The translations under genes were made by a program, and so were the position numbers. Shown piece after piece: positions 1 through 7,744 of a stretch of DNA of 64,000 nt. Below the pieces are notes generated by a model that searched no databases, had not been told where the DNA came from, and was given only the letters and a program-made list of their open reading frames with translations. The stretch is taken from contig CAYMWC010000001.1 of the NCBI GenBank assembly GCA_964393695.1, positions 19,937-83,936 on the forward strand, read 5' to 3'. Source of the stretch: Waterburya sp964393695 (GTDB lineage: Bacteria > Cyanobacteriota > Cyanobacteriia > Cyanobacteriales > Xenococcaceae). Numbering within the stretch: the stretch's first letter is position 1; every line of letters starts with the position of its first letter.

Positions 1-1
1 C

Positions 2-661
2 TTGAAAACAGAAATCACAGAAGTGGAAGAAGAAGATACTAGTTTGCTAGAACCCGAGTCGAATGAAATTCCCGCTCCTCTTTCGAGGGCTAACAATGCA
101 GATACAATCACCGTCTTCCTCAATGTCTTAGGAGAAACAAGCGAAATATTACCCAGCTTAGGACAACAAAATGCTGATTGCAATATTCGTCCCAGCGATA
201 CTCCTTTAGTCGAAAACAATCAATACTACAGTGACAAGGAACTCAACCGTTTAACTGAATGTTTTAATAAAACTGTTTTAATTGGCGATGATAATAATCA
301 AAATCAAATTATTAATTCCCCAGCAGTAGCGTTAACCAGTGTCCCTTCCCGTAGCCAAGGTGAACTGATTGGCTTATTTGGTAAGGAGTTTTTAGCCTTT
401 GCTGATCAGGTTAGAAATAGCAGTCAGGCAGAATTATTTGATTTAGGAGTAAATCAGTTTGTAATTGCTCCCATTCGTCGTAGTGTATTTTATAGAGTAG
501 ACGATACGGTAGTAGGTATTGGTCAACAAGTTGGTCTGGATTATCTGCGAGTTCTTCCCAATTTTGAAGGCATTATTGAATTAGATCAAGATTCCTCTGT
601 GCGCTCAACCTATAATTACGCTTTAGAAGAAGTTAGAGTGCAATACGAAAGAAGATTTTAA
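2..661 (+). CDS. C-terminal part of a TamB-like (DUF490) protein, cut by the left edge
   Basis: The reading frame is open to the left edge, so only the last 219 or so residues are seen and the true start is outside. The end of the protein alternates short beta-strand-like segments and finishes in an aromatic residue (EVRVQYERRF), as TamB/DUF490 proteins and outer-membrane-associated beta proteins do. In cyanobacteria TamB-like proteins are very long inner-envelope proteins linked to outer-membrane protein or lipid transport. The segment around residues 70-90 has two cysteines and the region after 120 resembles the conserved TamB C-terminus. The family call is from memory of the C-terminal pattern, so it is probable rather than certain. 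The next gene starts about 100 bp downstream on the same strand. Confidence 0.55.
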   Translation: MKTEITEVEEEDTSLLEPESNEIPAPLSRANNADTITVFLNVLGETSEILPSLGQQNADCNIRPSDTPLVENNQYYSDKELNRLTECFNKTVLIGDDNNQNQIINSPAVALTSVPSRSQGELIGLFGKEFLAFADQVRNSSQAELFDLGVNQFVIAPIRRSVFYRVDDTVVGIGQQVGLDYLRVLPNFEGIIELDQDSSVRSTYNYALEEVRVQYERRF

Positions 662-767
662 ACATTGCTTTCGTAGGGGTGCAAAATGATTTAGTATAAT
701 GCTGTAGGATTTTGAGCTTTTTGTTAAGGATTTGTTGTGGTTATGATTTGGGTAGGCTTTTTTTGAG

Positions 768-1685
768 ATGGAATTGACAAAAATAATAGCCGAACTAGAA
801 AACTATACAGGAAAATTTCCCCGCCAAGCTTTAGAAGAAGCAATAGAAAATCGAGAAGCCATTACCCCTTTACTATTAGAGACTTTAGAAAAATGGAAAG
901 ATAACCTAGAGGGGTTATTAGATCTTCCTGACTATTGGTTACATATCCATGCCCTATTTTTACTGGCGCAATTTAGGGAAACGAAAGCTTATCCTTTGAT
1001 CATTGAGTTTTTCTCAACTCCTGGAGATACACCATTAGATGTCACTGGAGATGTTGTTACTGAGCATTTAGGCAGAATCCTTGCTAATGTTAGTGACGGC
1101 AATATTGAACCCCTTAAGCAACTGATAGAAAATTTACAAGTCAATGAATTTGTTAGAGGTGCAGGTTTACACGCTTTAATGGTTTTGGTTGCTCAAGGAG
1201 TTATTTCTAGAGAGTTGGTCATTGAGTATTTCGGGGAATTGTTCAGGACGCGACTAGAAAAAGATCCCAATTCTGAAACAGAACCTGATTATTTTTGGAC
1301 TGATTTAATTATTAATAGTGCTAAACTTTATCCTCTGGAAATTAAGCAATATATCGACCAAGCTTTTGAGTCGGATTTGGTTGAACCATTTTTTGTCAGT
1401 TATGAAGATATCGAATATTACCTTGAACTAGGGTTAGATGGTACTTTAAAGGAACTTCGCGATAATTCCTACTATTCTCCAATTGAAAATACGATAGAAG
1501 AATTAGAAAATTGGGCTTGTTTTAGTGAGCAAAGACTTAAGCAGACCAAAAATCAACCTCTAGGACTAGGAAATTTTGATCTATCTCTCCAAACTCCTCG
1601 AAAAAAATCCAATCAATCCAAGAAGAAAGCTAAGAAAAAGATGCAGAAGCAAGCGCGTCGAAAAAATCGCTCTAGTAAAAAATAA
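768..1685 (+). CDS. DUF1186 domain protein with a basic tail
   Basis: A 305-residue soluble protein. Residues 1-240 are helical and HEAT-like and match the DUF1186 pattern (short N-terminal helix pair, PDYWLHIHALFLLAQF near residue 55). The last 35 residues are almost all Lys, Arg, Ser and Gln, which would be a disordered nucleic-acid- or membrane-binding tail. Many relatives end instead in a cysteine-rich SEC-C zinc motif, and that motif is absent here. The function of the family is unknown. ATG at 768 is the natural start because the conserved region begins immediately. It stands alone and converges with the DUF6155 gene downstream, with 28 bp between their ends. Confidence 0.75.
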   Translation: MELTKIIAELENYTGKFPRQALEEAIENREAITPLLLETLEKWKDNLEGLLDLPDYWLHIHALFLLAQFRETKAYPLIIEFFSTPGDTPLDVTGDVVTEHLGRILANVSDGNIEPLKQLIENLQVNEFVRGAGLHALMVLVAQGVISRELVIEYFGELFRTRLEKDPNSETEPDYFWTDLIINSAKLYPLEIKQYIDQAFESDLVEPFFVSYEDIEYYLELGLDGTLKELRDNSYYSPIENTIEELENWACFSEQRLKQTKNQPLGLGNFDLSLQTPRKKSNQSKKKAKKKMQKQARRKNRSSKK

Positions 1686-1713
1686 TTGCTAACTGTTTAT
1701 TATTTAGCGATCG

Positions 1714-2241
1714 CTAAAAAGCCTCTTGATATATTTCCTTCAAAGTATCATGAAATCCCCAGCCCATTTCTGAGGTATCTAAGACAATTTTGTAGCAGCG
1801 TTGTTGAAAAGTATCTTTGAGTCTATGTTTGATAATTTCTTTAACAGCTTTCTCATACATCGTTTCCATACTGATATAGAATGGCTCGTCAATGTCACCA
1901 TAGGCATCGGTAAATCTCACTCCCTGTTCGACATAAAACAGCATGACATCTATCAAACTTGTAGCTGTTTTAGTAACTTTTTTGTATTCGGTAATGGCTT
2001 TTTTGGCGACTGATAACCTAGCTCTACCGAAACCACGAGAGGGGAAAAACTCATCTTCAATAATCTTTTTGTATTTGGCTGCAACTTGGGTTTCGTCTTG
2101 GGGATGGAGTTTAATTTGATAGTAGTCTTTTACGGGTTGGAATCTTTTGTAGAGTTCAGCAATATCAACAAGCAATTCTTCCTGAGAGCAAGTCTTAAGG
2201 TGTTTTTTAAGAATAGTAAGGTTTATTTTTGGCTCAATCAT
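1714..2241 (-). CDS. DUF6155 family protein
   Basis: A 175-residue, mostly helical, charged protein without signal peptide or membrane segment. The opening (LKKHLKTCSQEELLVDIAELYKRF) and the DYY...KLHP...E...KYKKIIEDEFFP stretch are typical of the DUF6155 family, whose role is unknown. The start at 2241 gives the family's usual length. It is convergent with the DUF1186 gene and has its own upstream region of about 250 bp, which it shares divergently with the AlkP-superfamily gene at 2493. There is no operon partner, so context adds nothing to its function. Confidence 0.7.
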   Translation of the reverse strand: MIEPKINLTILKKHLKTCSQEELLVDIAELYKRFQPVKDYYQIKLHPQDETQVAAKYKKIIEDEFFPSRGFGRARLSVAKKAITEYKKVTKTATSLIDVMLFYVEQGVRFTDAYGDIDEPFYISMETMYEKAVKEIIKHRLKDTFQQRCYKIVLDTSEMGWGFHDTLKEIYQEAF

Positions 2242-2492
2242 ATTGCTCGATTAACTAACTCTTTTAGCTTGGAACGTAGGCTGCGTCTTTATAGTAGCGT
2301 GAAGTTTGCGTTAATTTCGGCTCACTTTATCCTTCGATACATAAAGAACTTTATATCTGTGTATATAAAGCGATCGCTCTACGAAAAATTTTAACTTTAT
2401 TTTAAGATTCTAAGTATTTTTACTTAATAAAAAAATAGTTTAATAGTAACATGATATATATCAATTTAGACGGTTAGTTTAAAATTACCAAG

Positions 2493-3899
2493 ATGAATCA
2501 AAAAGCTGTTGTTATTGAAATTAATGAAGTTCCTTTAAAAGTTTTAAACCACTATCAAGAATTAAAGCCTAATTCAACTATCGCCAAATTATTAAATGAA
2601 TCTTTGGTACTCAAAACAGAAGCAAAAGATGTAGAAGAAAGTTTTTTGTATCCTTCCCAGACTTGGGGTTCATTAAATATTGGGGTAGGATATGATCAGC
2701 ATCAAATTCATTGGTATAACGATCCCAAACCCGATCGCTATCCCCTATATTGGAAATTAGTAGCTGAAAGTGGTTTTAATGTGGGCTTAATTAATACGCT
2801 GCATTCCTCCCCAGCAGATAGCTATATCGACAAGAGTAATTATCAATTTGTCATTCCCGATTGTTTTGCCAGCAACAATATTACCAAACCCGAAATTTTT
2901 CAAGATTTTCAGGCTTTAAATATCAGTGCTACATCTGAAAATGGTCGAGCAACAACTCTCAAATTCCCTCGCCAGAAAGCGGTTGCAACTCTAGTTAAAT
3001 CTCCTGCTTTGGGTATAAAGTCTAAAACCTTGTTAGATGCTGCTAGCCTTGTCGCTCGAATTAAAACAGGTAAAGTTAATAAAGAAAGACTAAGGAATTT
3101 ACAGTTTACTTTATTAGCAGATATTTTTTTCAAACAACTGCAATCCAAAGATGTTGATTTAGCGATCTTTTTCACTAACCATATTGCTGCTAATATGCAC
3201 CGCTATTGGTATGGCTTATTTCCCGAAGACTATAGTCTCAAACTTTACAATCAACAGTGGATGGACAAATATTCTTCAGAAATTCTAGTATCTTTAGATT
3301 TACTAGACAATTTTTTACGGCGATTAATAAAATATTGTCAGCAACAAGAGCGATCGCTTATTTTAGTAAGTAGTATGGGACAAGCTGCGAATGAGAAATT
3401 GACAGAAACTCCCATGTATTTCTACAAACTGGAAAATATTCAAAAATTGCTAAATTTGCTCTGTGAAGGTAAACAATATGACTATCAAGTCGATGCAGCA
3501 ATGATTCCTCAATACAGCTTAAATTTTACTTCTGAAAAGGAAGCGCAAGAATGTTTCCAAACTATCAAAGAATCTAAGCAATACTTAAAAAATATTTGGC
3601 TGGAAATAGACCTAAACCATCAAGTAATTACCCTCTCAACTAATTTAAACGATAGTACCGATCAATTCTGGATTAAAGGTAACTGTTTTAGCCATGTGGA
3701 TTTAGGTTTTCGACAGATTCGAGTTGAAGATCACCATTCAGGTAGACATTGCCCAGAGGGCAGTTTAATTGTCTATAATAGCCTAACTAGTAGTAAAACT
3801 AAGGATATTGTTGATTATCTAGAGTATGCACCAGCAATGCTCAAGTTTTTTGGCATAGCTCAACCTGACTATATGCTTAAACCACAGTTTACTATCTAA
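2493..3899 (+). CDS. Alkaline-phosphatase-superfamily (type I phosphodiesterase-like) protein
   Basis: A 468-residue cytosolic protein. The N-terminus (VVIEINEVP), the SFLYPSQTWGSLNIGVGYDQHQIHWYND segment near residues 50-78 and the LAIFFTNHIAANMHRYWYG segment near 223-241 give the layout of AlkP-superfamily phosphodiesterases: a first acidic ligand, a Ser/Thr nucleophile region, then an FxTNHIDxxxHxxW-type metal site. A later DHHSGRHCPEGSL segment near 425 would supply the last His ligands. The expected Asp after the first strand appears as Glu (EINEVP), as in many cyanobacterial relatives. The substrate cannot be named. The preceding 90 bp are AT-rich and no strong ribosome-binding site is visible. 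Confidence 0.6.
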   Translation: MNQKAVVIEINEVPLKVLNHYQELKPNSTIAKLLNESLVLKTEAKDVEESFLYPSQTWGSLNIGVGYDQHQIHWYNDPKPDRYPLYWKLVAESGFNVGLINTLHSSPADSYIDKSNYQFVIPDCFASNNITKPEIFQDFQALNISATSENGRATTLKFPRQKAVATLVKSPALGIKSKTLLDAASLVARIKTGKVNKERLRNLQFTLLADIFFKQLQSKDVDLAIFFTNHIAANMHRYWYGLFPEDYSLKLYNQQWMDKYSSEILVSLDLLDNFLRRLIKYCQQQERSLILVSSMGQAANEKLTETPMYFYKLENIQKLLNLLCEGKQYDYQVDAAMIPQYSLNFTSEKEAQECFQTIKESKQYLKNIWLEIDLNHQVITLSTNLNDSTDQFWIKGNCFSHVDLGFRQIRVEDHHSGRHCPEGSLIVYNSLTSSKTKDIVDYLEYAPAMLKFFGIAQPDYMLKPQFTI

Positions 3900-3944
3900 A
3901 TATCTTCTGTCACTATTCATAATTCATTCTTCATCATTTTTGGT

Positions 3945-4026
3945 CAGAAGAAACTAAGACTACACGATGCCCCTGAGAACTTAAATAACTAAGAGTTTCG
4001 ACGAGAGAAACGATAGTGGCGATCGC
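3945..4026 (-). pseudogene. proB remnant (82-bp fragment of glutamate 5-kinase gene)
   Basis: These 82 bases match proB positions 5627-5708 in the same orientation without gaps and with only about half a dozen substitutions. The bases just before it (about 3917-3944) resemble the 3' flank of proB at about 4627-4655. The remnant therefore joins the proB 3' flank directly to codons from the N-terminal kinase region, as expected for a duplicated proB that lost its interior. No open reading frame is preserved. Confidence 0.8.
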
Positions 4027-4152
4027 TTCTATCCCATTGTGCCACAATGATAATCACTTTGGACAAAATGGCTTGCTGACGCTGTTGTTAGTTGGTTGTG
4101 CAGTTGTAACGTTTGTTCCCCCTTAATGTGTAAGTTATTTAATTCTCGCTCT

Positions 4153-4563
4153 TTAGACGTAAAAGATCATATCTTCATAGGGGTTTTCTTTAGTTGCTGC
4201 TAAACGAGTTTGCCAGTCACCTACATGAAGTTCTAATTTATGATTGTCAGGATCGAGAATATAAAGCGAGTCACCTTCGCTGGTATTTGTTTTCCATAAC
4301 TTGAGATTTAACTCCTCAATATTATGAAGAAAATAATTAAAAGATACTGGTAAAACAGTAAAAGCAATATGAATATAATCTGAAGACATTTTGCTGAGAA
4401 GATTGACATCTACAGATAAACATAGCCATAAATCCCCTGCCAGTAAATATGCACCATGTTTCCATCTAGCCAGAGGCTTACATTTTAAAGTTTGAGTATA
4501 AAAATTAAACGATGTTTCTAAACAAGAAACTGATAAAGTTAGATGATTTAATCCTGTTAACAT
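4153..4563 (-). CDS. FosA-type glutathione transferase / VOC metalloenzyme
   Basis: A 136-residue vicinal-oxygen-chelate protein. Metal ligands of FosA are all in place (His7, His65, Glu111), as are the fosfomycin-contacting positions of the Pseudomonas enzyme (Thr9, Lys91, Ser95, Tyr101, Arg120) within WKTNTSEGDSLYILDPDNHK. FosA adds glutathione to the epoxide of fosfomycin with Mn2+ and K+, in the cytosol. Length and start agree with the family. Cyanobacteria make glutathione, so the co-substrate is available. Genuine fosfomycin resistance is inferred from the residues only; another electrophile could be the natural substrate. It lies downstream of proB on the same strand with 92 bp between them. 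Confidence 0.8.
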   Translation of the reverse strand: MLTGLNHLTLSVSCLETSFNFYTQTLKCKPLARWKHGAYLLAGDLWLCLSVDVNLLSKMSSDYIHIAFTVLPVSFNYFLHNIEELNLKLWKTNTSEGDSLYILDPDNHKLELHVGDWQTRLAATKENPYEDMIFYV

Positions 4564-4655
4564 TATTTAATCATTAATCAAAAATTATGTCGTCTTCTAG
4601 AACAAGAATAAACTGCGTCTAGTATTGTTCATAATTTATTCTTCATCCTTTGTGG

Positions 4656-5780
4656 TCACTGCTCACTGACTTGCATGACTAAGTTATTACGATGTACAAC
4701 TGTATCTGCCCCATCGTAACCTAAGATTGCCACAATTTCATTAGAATGATGTCCTTTAATTTGTTTAATCTCGCTGCTATTATAGTTAACCAAACCTCTT
4801 CCTAGTTCTACACCTTCTTGATTGCATAGTTGTACAGCATCAGAGGCAGAAAACTCACCTTCGACAGCGATAATACCCGCAGGTAATAATGATGTTCCCT
4901 GATGGCTAATAGCTTTTACTGCACCAGAATCTAGATATAATTTGCCCATAGGGATTAAACCGTAGGTAATCCAGCGTTTGCGAGCATTGTCAGTTTGCGG
5001 TTGGGGTTCAAATTGTGTTCCCAGATCTTCTCCCTGCAAAATTTTGAGAATATTTTGTGGTTGTTTTCCCTGAGTAATAACGGTTCTGACTCCTGTACTA
5101 GTAGCAATACGTGCTGCTGCTAATTTAGTTGTCATTCCCCCTGTACCCCATTGAGAGCCACTAGAGCCTGCATTTACCTGTAGTTGCTCAAATTCGTCGC
5201 TACTAACTAGTTTGATTGGTTGAGCATTGGGAACTGTTTTGGGATCGGCAGAATACATTCGGTCTACATCGGTTAATAAAAATAACCAATCTGCCTGGAC
5301 TAAACTAGCCACTAAAGCAGATAAAGTGTCATTGTCGCCAAACTTTAATTCTTCTGTAGCAATGGTGTCGTTTTCGTTAACAATGGGAATCACTCCCAGA
5401 TTTAGCAGTTCTCTGAAGGTATTGGAAGCATTGACATAAGTGGATCGTTCCATTAATTCTCGTCGAGTTAACAGAACTTGCGCGATCGCCTGTTGTAAAC
5501 TACTAAAGAGATCATCATAAATACGCATTAAACGCCCTTGTCCTACTGCTGCCACAGCTTGTTTTAAAGCCATTTTGCGAGGTCTTTCCGTGAGGTTGAG
5601 TCTGGCACAGCCGACTCCCACAGCACCAGAAGAAACTAAAACTACACGATGTCCTTGAGAACTTAAATAACTGAGAGTTTCGACTAGAGAAGCGATAGTG
5701 GCGATCGCAATTTGACCTGTTGGTTGTGTGAGGCTAGAAGTACCAATCTTGATCACAATTGTTTGAGGCTCATTGCTCAT
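4656..5780 (-). CDS. proB: Glutamate 5-kinase
   Basis: Catalyses ATP-dependent phosphorylation of glutamate, the first step of proline synthesis. The 374-residue length is typical of the two-domain form. Residues 1-260 are the amino-acid-kinase fold (VIKIGTSSLT at the start, VLVSSGAVGVG, VNENDT near 150 and FGDNDTLSALVA, TDVDRMYSADP and GTGGMTTKLAAARIA). Residues about 285-370 are the PUA domain (KGxLxLDSGAVKAISHQGTSLLPAGI). Starting at 5780 places the kinase motif immediately after the N-terminus. A short proB-derived remnant lies at 3945-4026. Confidence 0.95.
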   Translation of the reverse strand: MSNEPQTIVIKIGTSSLTQPTGQIAIATIASLVETLSYLSSQGHRVVLVSSGAVGVGCARLNLTERPRKMALKQAVAAVGQGRLMRIYDDLFSSLQQAIAQVLLTRRELMERSTYVNASNTFRELLNLGVIPIVNENDTIATEELKFGDNDTLSALVASLVQADWLFLLTDVDRMYSADPKTVPNAQPIKLVSSDEFEQLQVNAGSSGSQWGTGGMTTKLAAARIATSTGVRTVITQGKQPQNILKILQGEDLGTQFEPQPQTDNARKRWITYGLIPMGKLYLDSGAVKAISHQGTSLLPAGIIAVEGEFSASDAVQLCNQEGVELGRGLVNYNSSEIKQIKGHHSNEIVAILGYDGADTVVHRNNLVMQVSEQ

Positions 5781-6114
5781 TGTTTGTTTTTACTCCACCC
5801 GACAAGAGAAATAGGCGTTGCATCATTATAAAATGGTTTAGGTCGACTGGGAGACTACGAGACTAGGGGACTAGGGGACTGGGAGAATTATTAAATCTAA
5901 TTGTTTTAAATCATTGCGCAACTATAACAATGCTGAAAAATAATTTTGATGCTCAAATTGCATGAATTTCATTCTTTTTAGACATATTGATTGATTATCA
6001 GTGGTCTATGCTACCAAATAGCAGCAGAAAATAAAATCATAATAAAAATTATGACGATAATTTACTTGGCAGTTGTCCAAGATTCTTAATTATAAATGTG
6101 AGAGTAGCGATCGC
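5781..6114. repeat. Intergenic region between proB and HEAT gene with short tandem repeat
   Basis: This 334-bp divergent spacer has a purine-rich tract at about 5845-5887 built from imperfect copies of the 9-mer GACTAGGGG (gactgggag, actacgag, actagggg twice, actgggag). Such short tandem repeats are common between cyanobacterial genes. The rest is AT-rich and should hold both divergent promoters, but no convincing promoter hexamers could be picked. Confidence 0.6.
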
Positions 6115-7362
6115 GTGAGCCAAATTAAATCAGAAACAGCACCGAATCAATCACCAACTAATGTACAGGCAATACTCAATTTCGGTTTAGCAGCAGCACA
6201 GGAACAAAATTGGTTAGAAGTTAATCACTATCTCCTATTATTACCCCAAAATAAAACTACTAAAAAAGCTGAATTGTTGCTTTTAGAAGCAGATTGGCAG
6301 TTAGCATTTGATTTGGCATTAACAATGCTCTTTGAAGGCGATTTTCAGCATAAATGGGAAATTACTAAGTTATTGCCTTTATTTGGACAGAAAATTATTC
6401 CTACTCTAACTAAGCTACTCAAAGATGAGACCATTGAAGTCGATATACGTTGGTTTATTTGCCAAGTTTTAGGACAGTTTAAAACCCAAACAGTTGTTCT
6501 AACTTTGGTAGAGTTACTTCAGCAAACTACAGATCAAGAATTAATAGCGATCGCTGGTAAAACTTTAACTCAAATTGGTAATAGTGCGATCAAGGCTTTA
6601 ATTGAATTATTAGCTCAACCTGAGTATCGTCTCTTAGCTGTTCAATCCCTATCTTATATCCGCACCATCGAAACTATTGAACCTTTACTAAATATTGCTC
6701 AAGATAAGCAACCAGAATTAAGAGTAATTGCGATTAAAGCTTTAGGTAGCTTTCATGATTCCCGTATTCCACCAGTTTTGATTCAAGCATTACAAGATAC
6801 TGTTAGTAATGTCAGAAAAGAAGCTGCGATCGCTTTGGGATTTCGCCCTGATCTCTGCGCTGAATTAAATTTAGTTACTCACTTACAACCTCTATTGTAT
6901 GATTTAAACTTAGAAGTGTGTCGTCAAGCAGCTATATCTTTGGGCAGAATGCAGCACCAAGAGGCAACAAATGCTTTATTTAATGTGTTGCAAGCAGCAA
7001 CAACTCCCACAGTTTTAAAACTAGATTTAGTTAAAGCTTTAGGTTGGAGTGAACTTAGTTCGGCGATTGATTATTTACAGCAAGCATTAATTAATTCTGA
7101 GGATTTAGTAACTCAAGAAATTATTACTGTTTTGGGTAGAATTAACTCTCCAAAATTAAAGCTTCAAGCTGCACAGGTGTTAGTAAATTTTTGGCAGCAA
7201 CACAAGCATCAATCAAACTCTCCTCAAGTAATGCAGGCTTTAGCTACATCGTTAGGCGAACTACGCTGTAATTGTGTTCAAACCACTTTAGAATTTCTAA
7301 CAACAGTAGAAGATCGTAAAATACAACTCCATGCCCTTGCTGCCTTGAAAAAACTTACTTAA
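6115..7362 (+). CDS. HEAT-repeat protein
   Basis: A protein of 415 residues made of paired helices. From about residue 80 onward there are repeated HEAT units of about 30 residues (for example LRVIAIKALGSFHDSRIPPV, VRKEAAIALGF, VCRQAAISLGRM). It resembles cyanobacterial HEAT-repeat proteins used as scaffolds, some of which are phycobilisome lyase-like; no catalytic residue identifies a lyase here. GTG at 6115 is preferred over an in-frame TTG 42 bases upstream, because GAGAG precedes it and the upstream residues look untranslated. A run of 24 sense codons in another frame follows the stop to about 7435, so a small C-terminal frameshift is possible but unproven. Confidence 0.75.
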   Translation: MSQIKSETAPNQSPTNVQAILNFGLAAAQEQNWLEVNHYLLLLPQNKTTKKAELLLLEADWQLAFDLALTMLFEGDFQHKWEITKLLPLFGQKIIPTLTKLLKDETIEVDIRWFICQVLGQFKTQTVVLTLVELLQQTTDQELIAIAGKTLTQIGNSAIKALIELLAQPEYRLLAVQSLSYIRTIETIEPLLNIAQDKQPELRVIAIKALGSFHDSRIPPVLIQALQDTVSNVRKEAAIALGFRPDLCAELNLVTHLQPLLYDLNLEVCRQAAISLGRMQHQEATNALFNVLQAATTPTVLKLDLVKALGWSELSSAIDYLQQALINSEDLVTQEIITVLGRINSPKLKLQAAQVLVNFWQQHKHQSNSPQVMQALATSLGELRCNCVQTTLEFLTTVEDRKIQLHALAALKKLT

Positions 7363-7552
7363 GAGAATATCTGAAAAGTCAAAATCAAGGTGATCGCACT
7401 TTTCGCTGGCTCAAACACTATATTTCTAACGGTTAAATTAAGCGATAATACGCAGATTATTACTTTTAATACTATTATTTGATTCATTTAATAGGTATAC
7501 TTATACTATACTTGTAGCAGTTTTTATTAACTTTATTTAATTAACCAAAAAG

Positions 7553-7744
7553 ATGAATAACAGTTTAAAAAATAGTGATAATTATGATTTAAATTCCATT
7601 CAAGAACCAATTAAAAATGCTCCAGAACCAGTGAAACAAATTATTGAACAAGTCCTACAATTAGAAAAAGACAAACTGTATTTAAAAACTCCGCGAAATA
7701 TTAATGAAGATATTTTAAAGATTATCAAAAAAGTTGTCCAATGA
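7553..7744 (+). CDS. Small helical protein coupled to an SMC-like ATPase
   Basis: A 63-residue, hydrophilic, probably all-helical protein with no signal peptide. Its end overlaps the ATPase start at ATGA (7741-7744), so the two are very likely co-translated and may form a complex. A promoter-like AT tract with TATACT elements lies at about 7495-7512. I do not recognise a named family. The central motif APEPVKQIIEQVLQLEKDKL looks conserved rather than random, and the translational coupling argues that the gene is real. Confidence 0.6.
   Translation: MNNSLKNSDNYDLNSIQEPIKNAPEPVKQIIEQVLQLEKDKLYLKTPRNINEDILKIIKKVVQ

Noticed and set aside
2086..2394. Plus-strand frame overlapping the DUF6155 gene
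   Set aside because: Mirror of a clear gene on the other strand and without coding signals.
7363..7440. C-terminal extension of the HEAT protein in another frame
   Set aside because: The 24 sense codons could be read-through after a frameshift, but no homology was recognised to support it.
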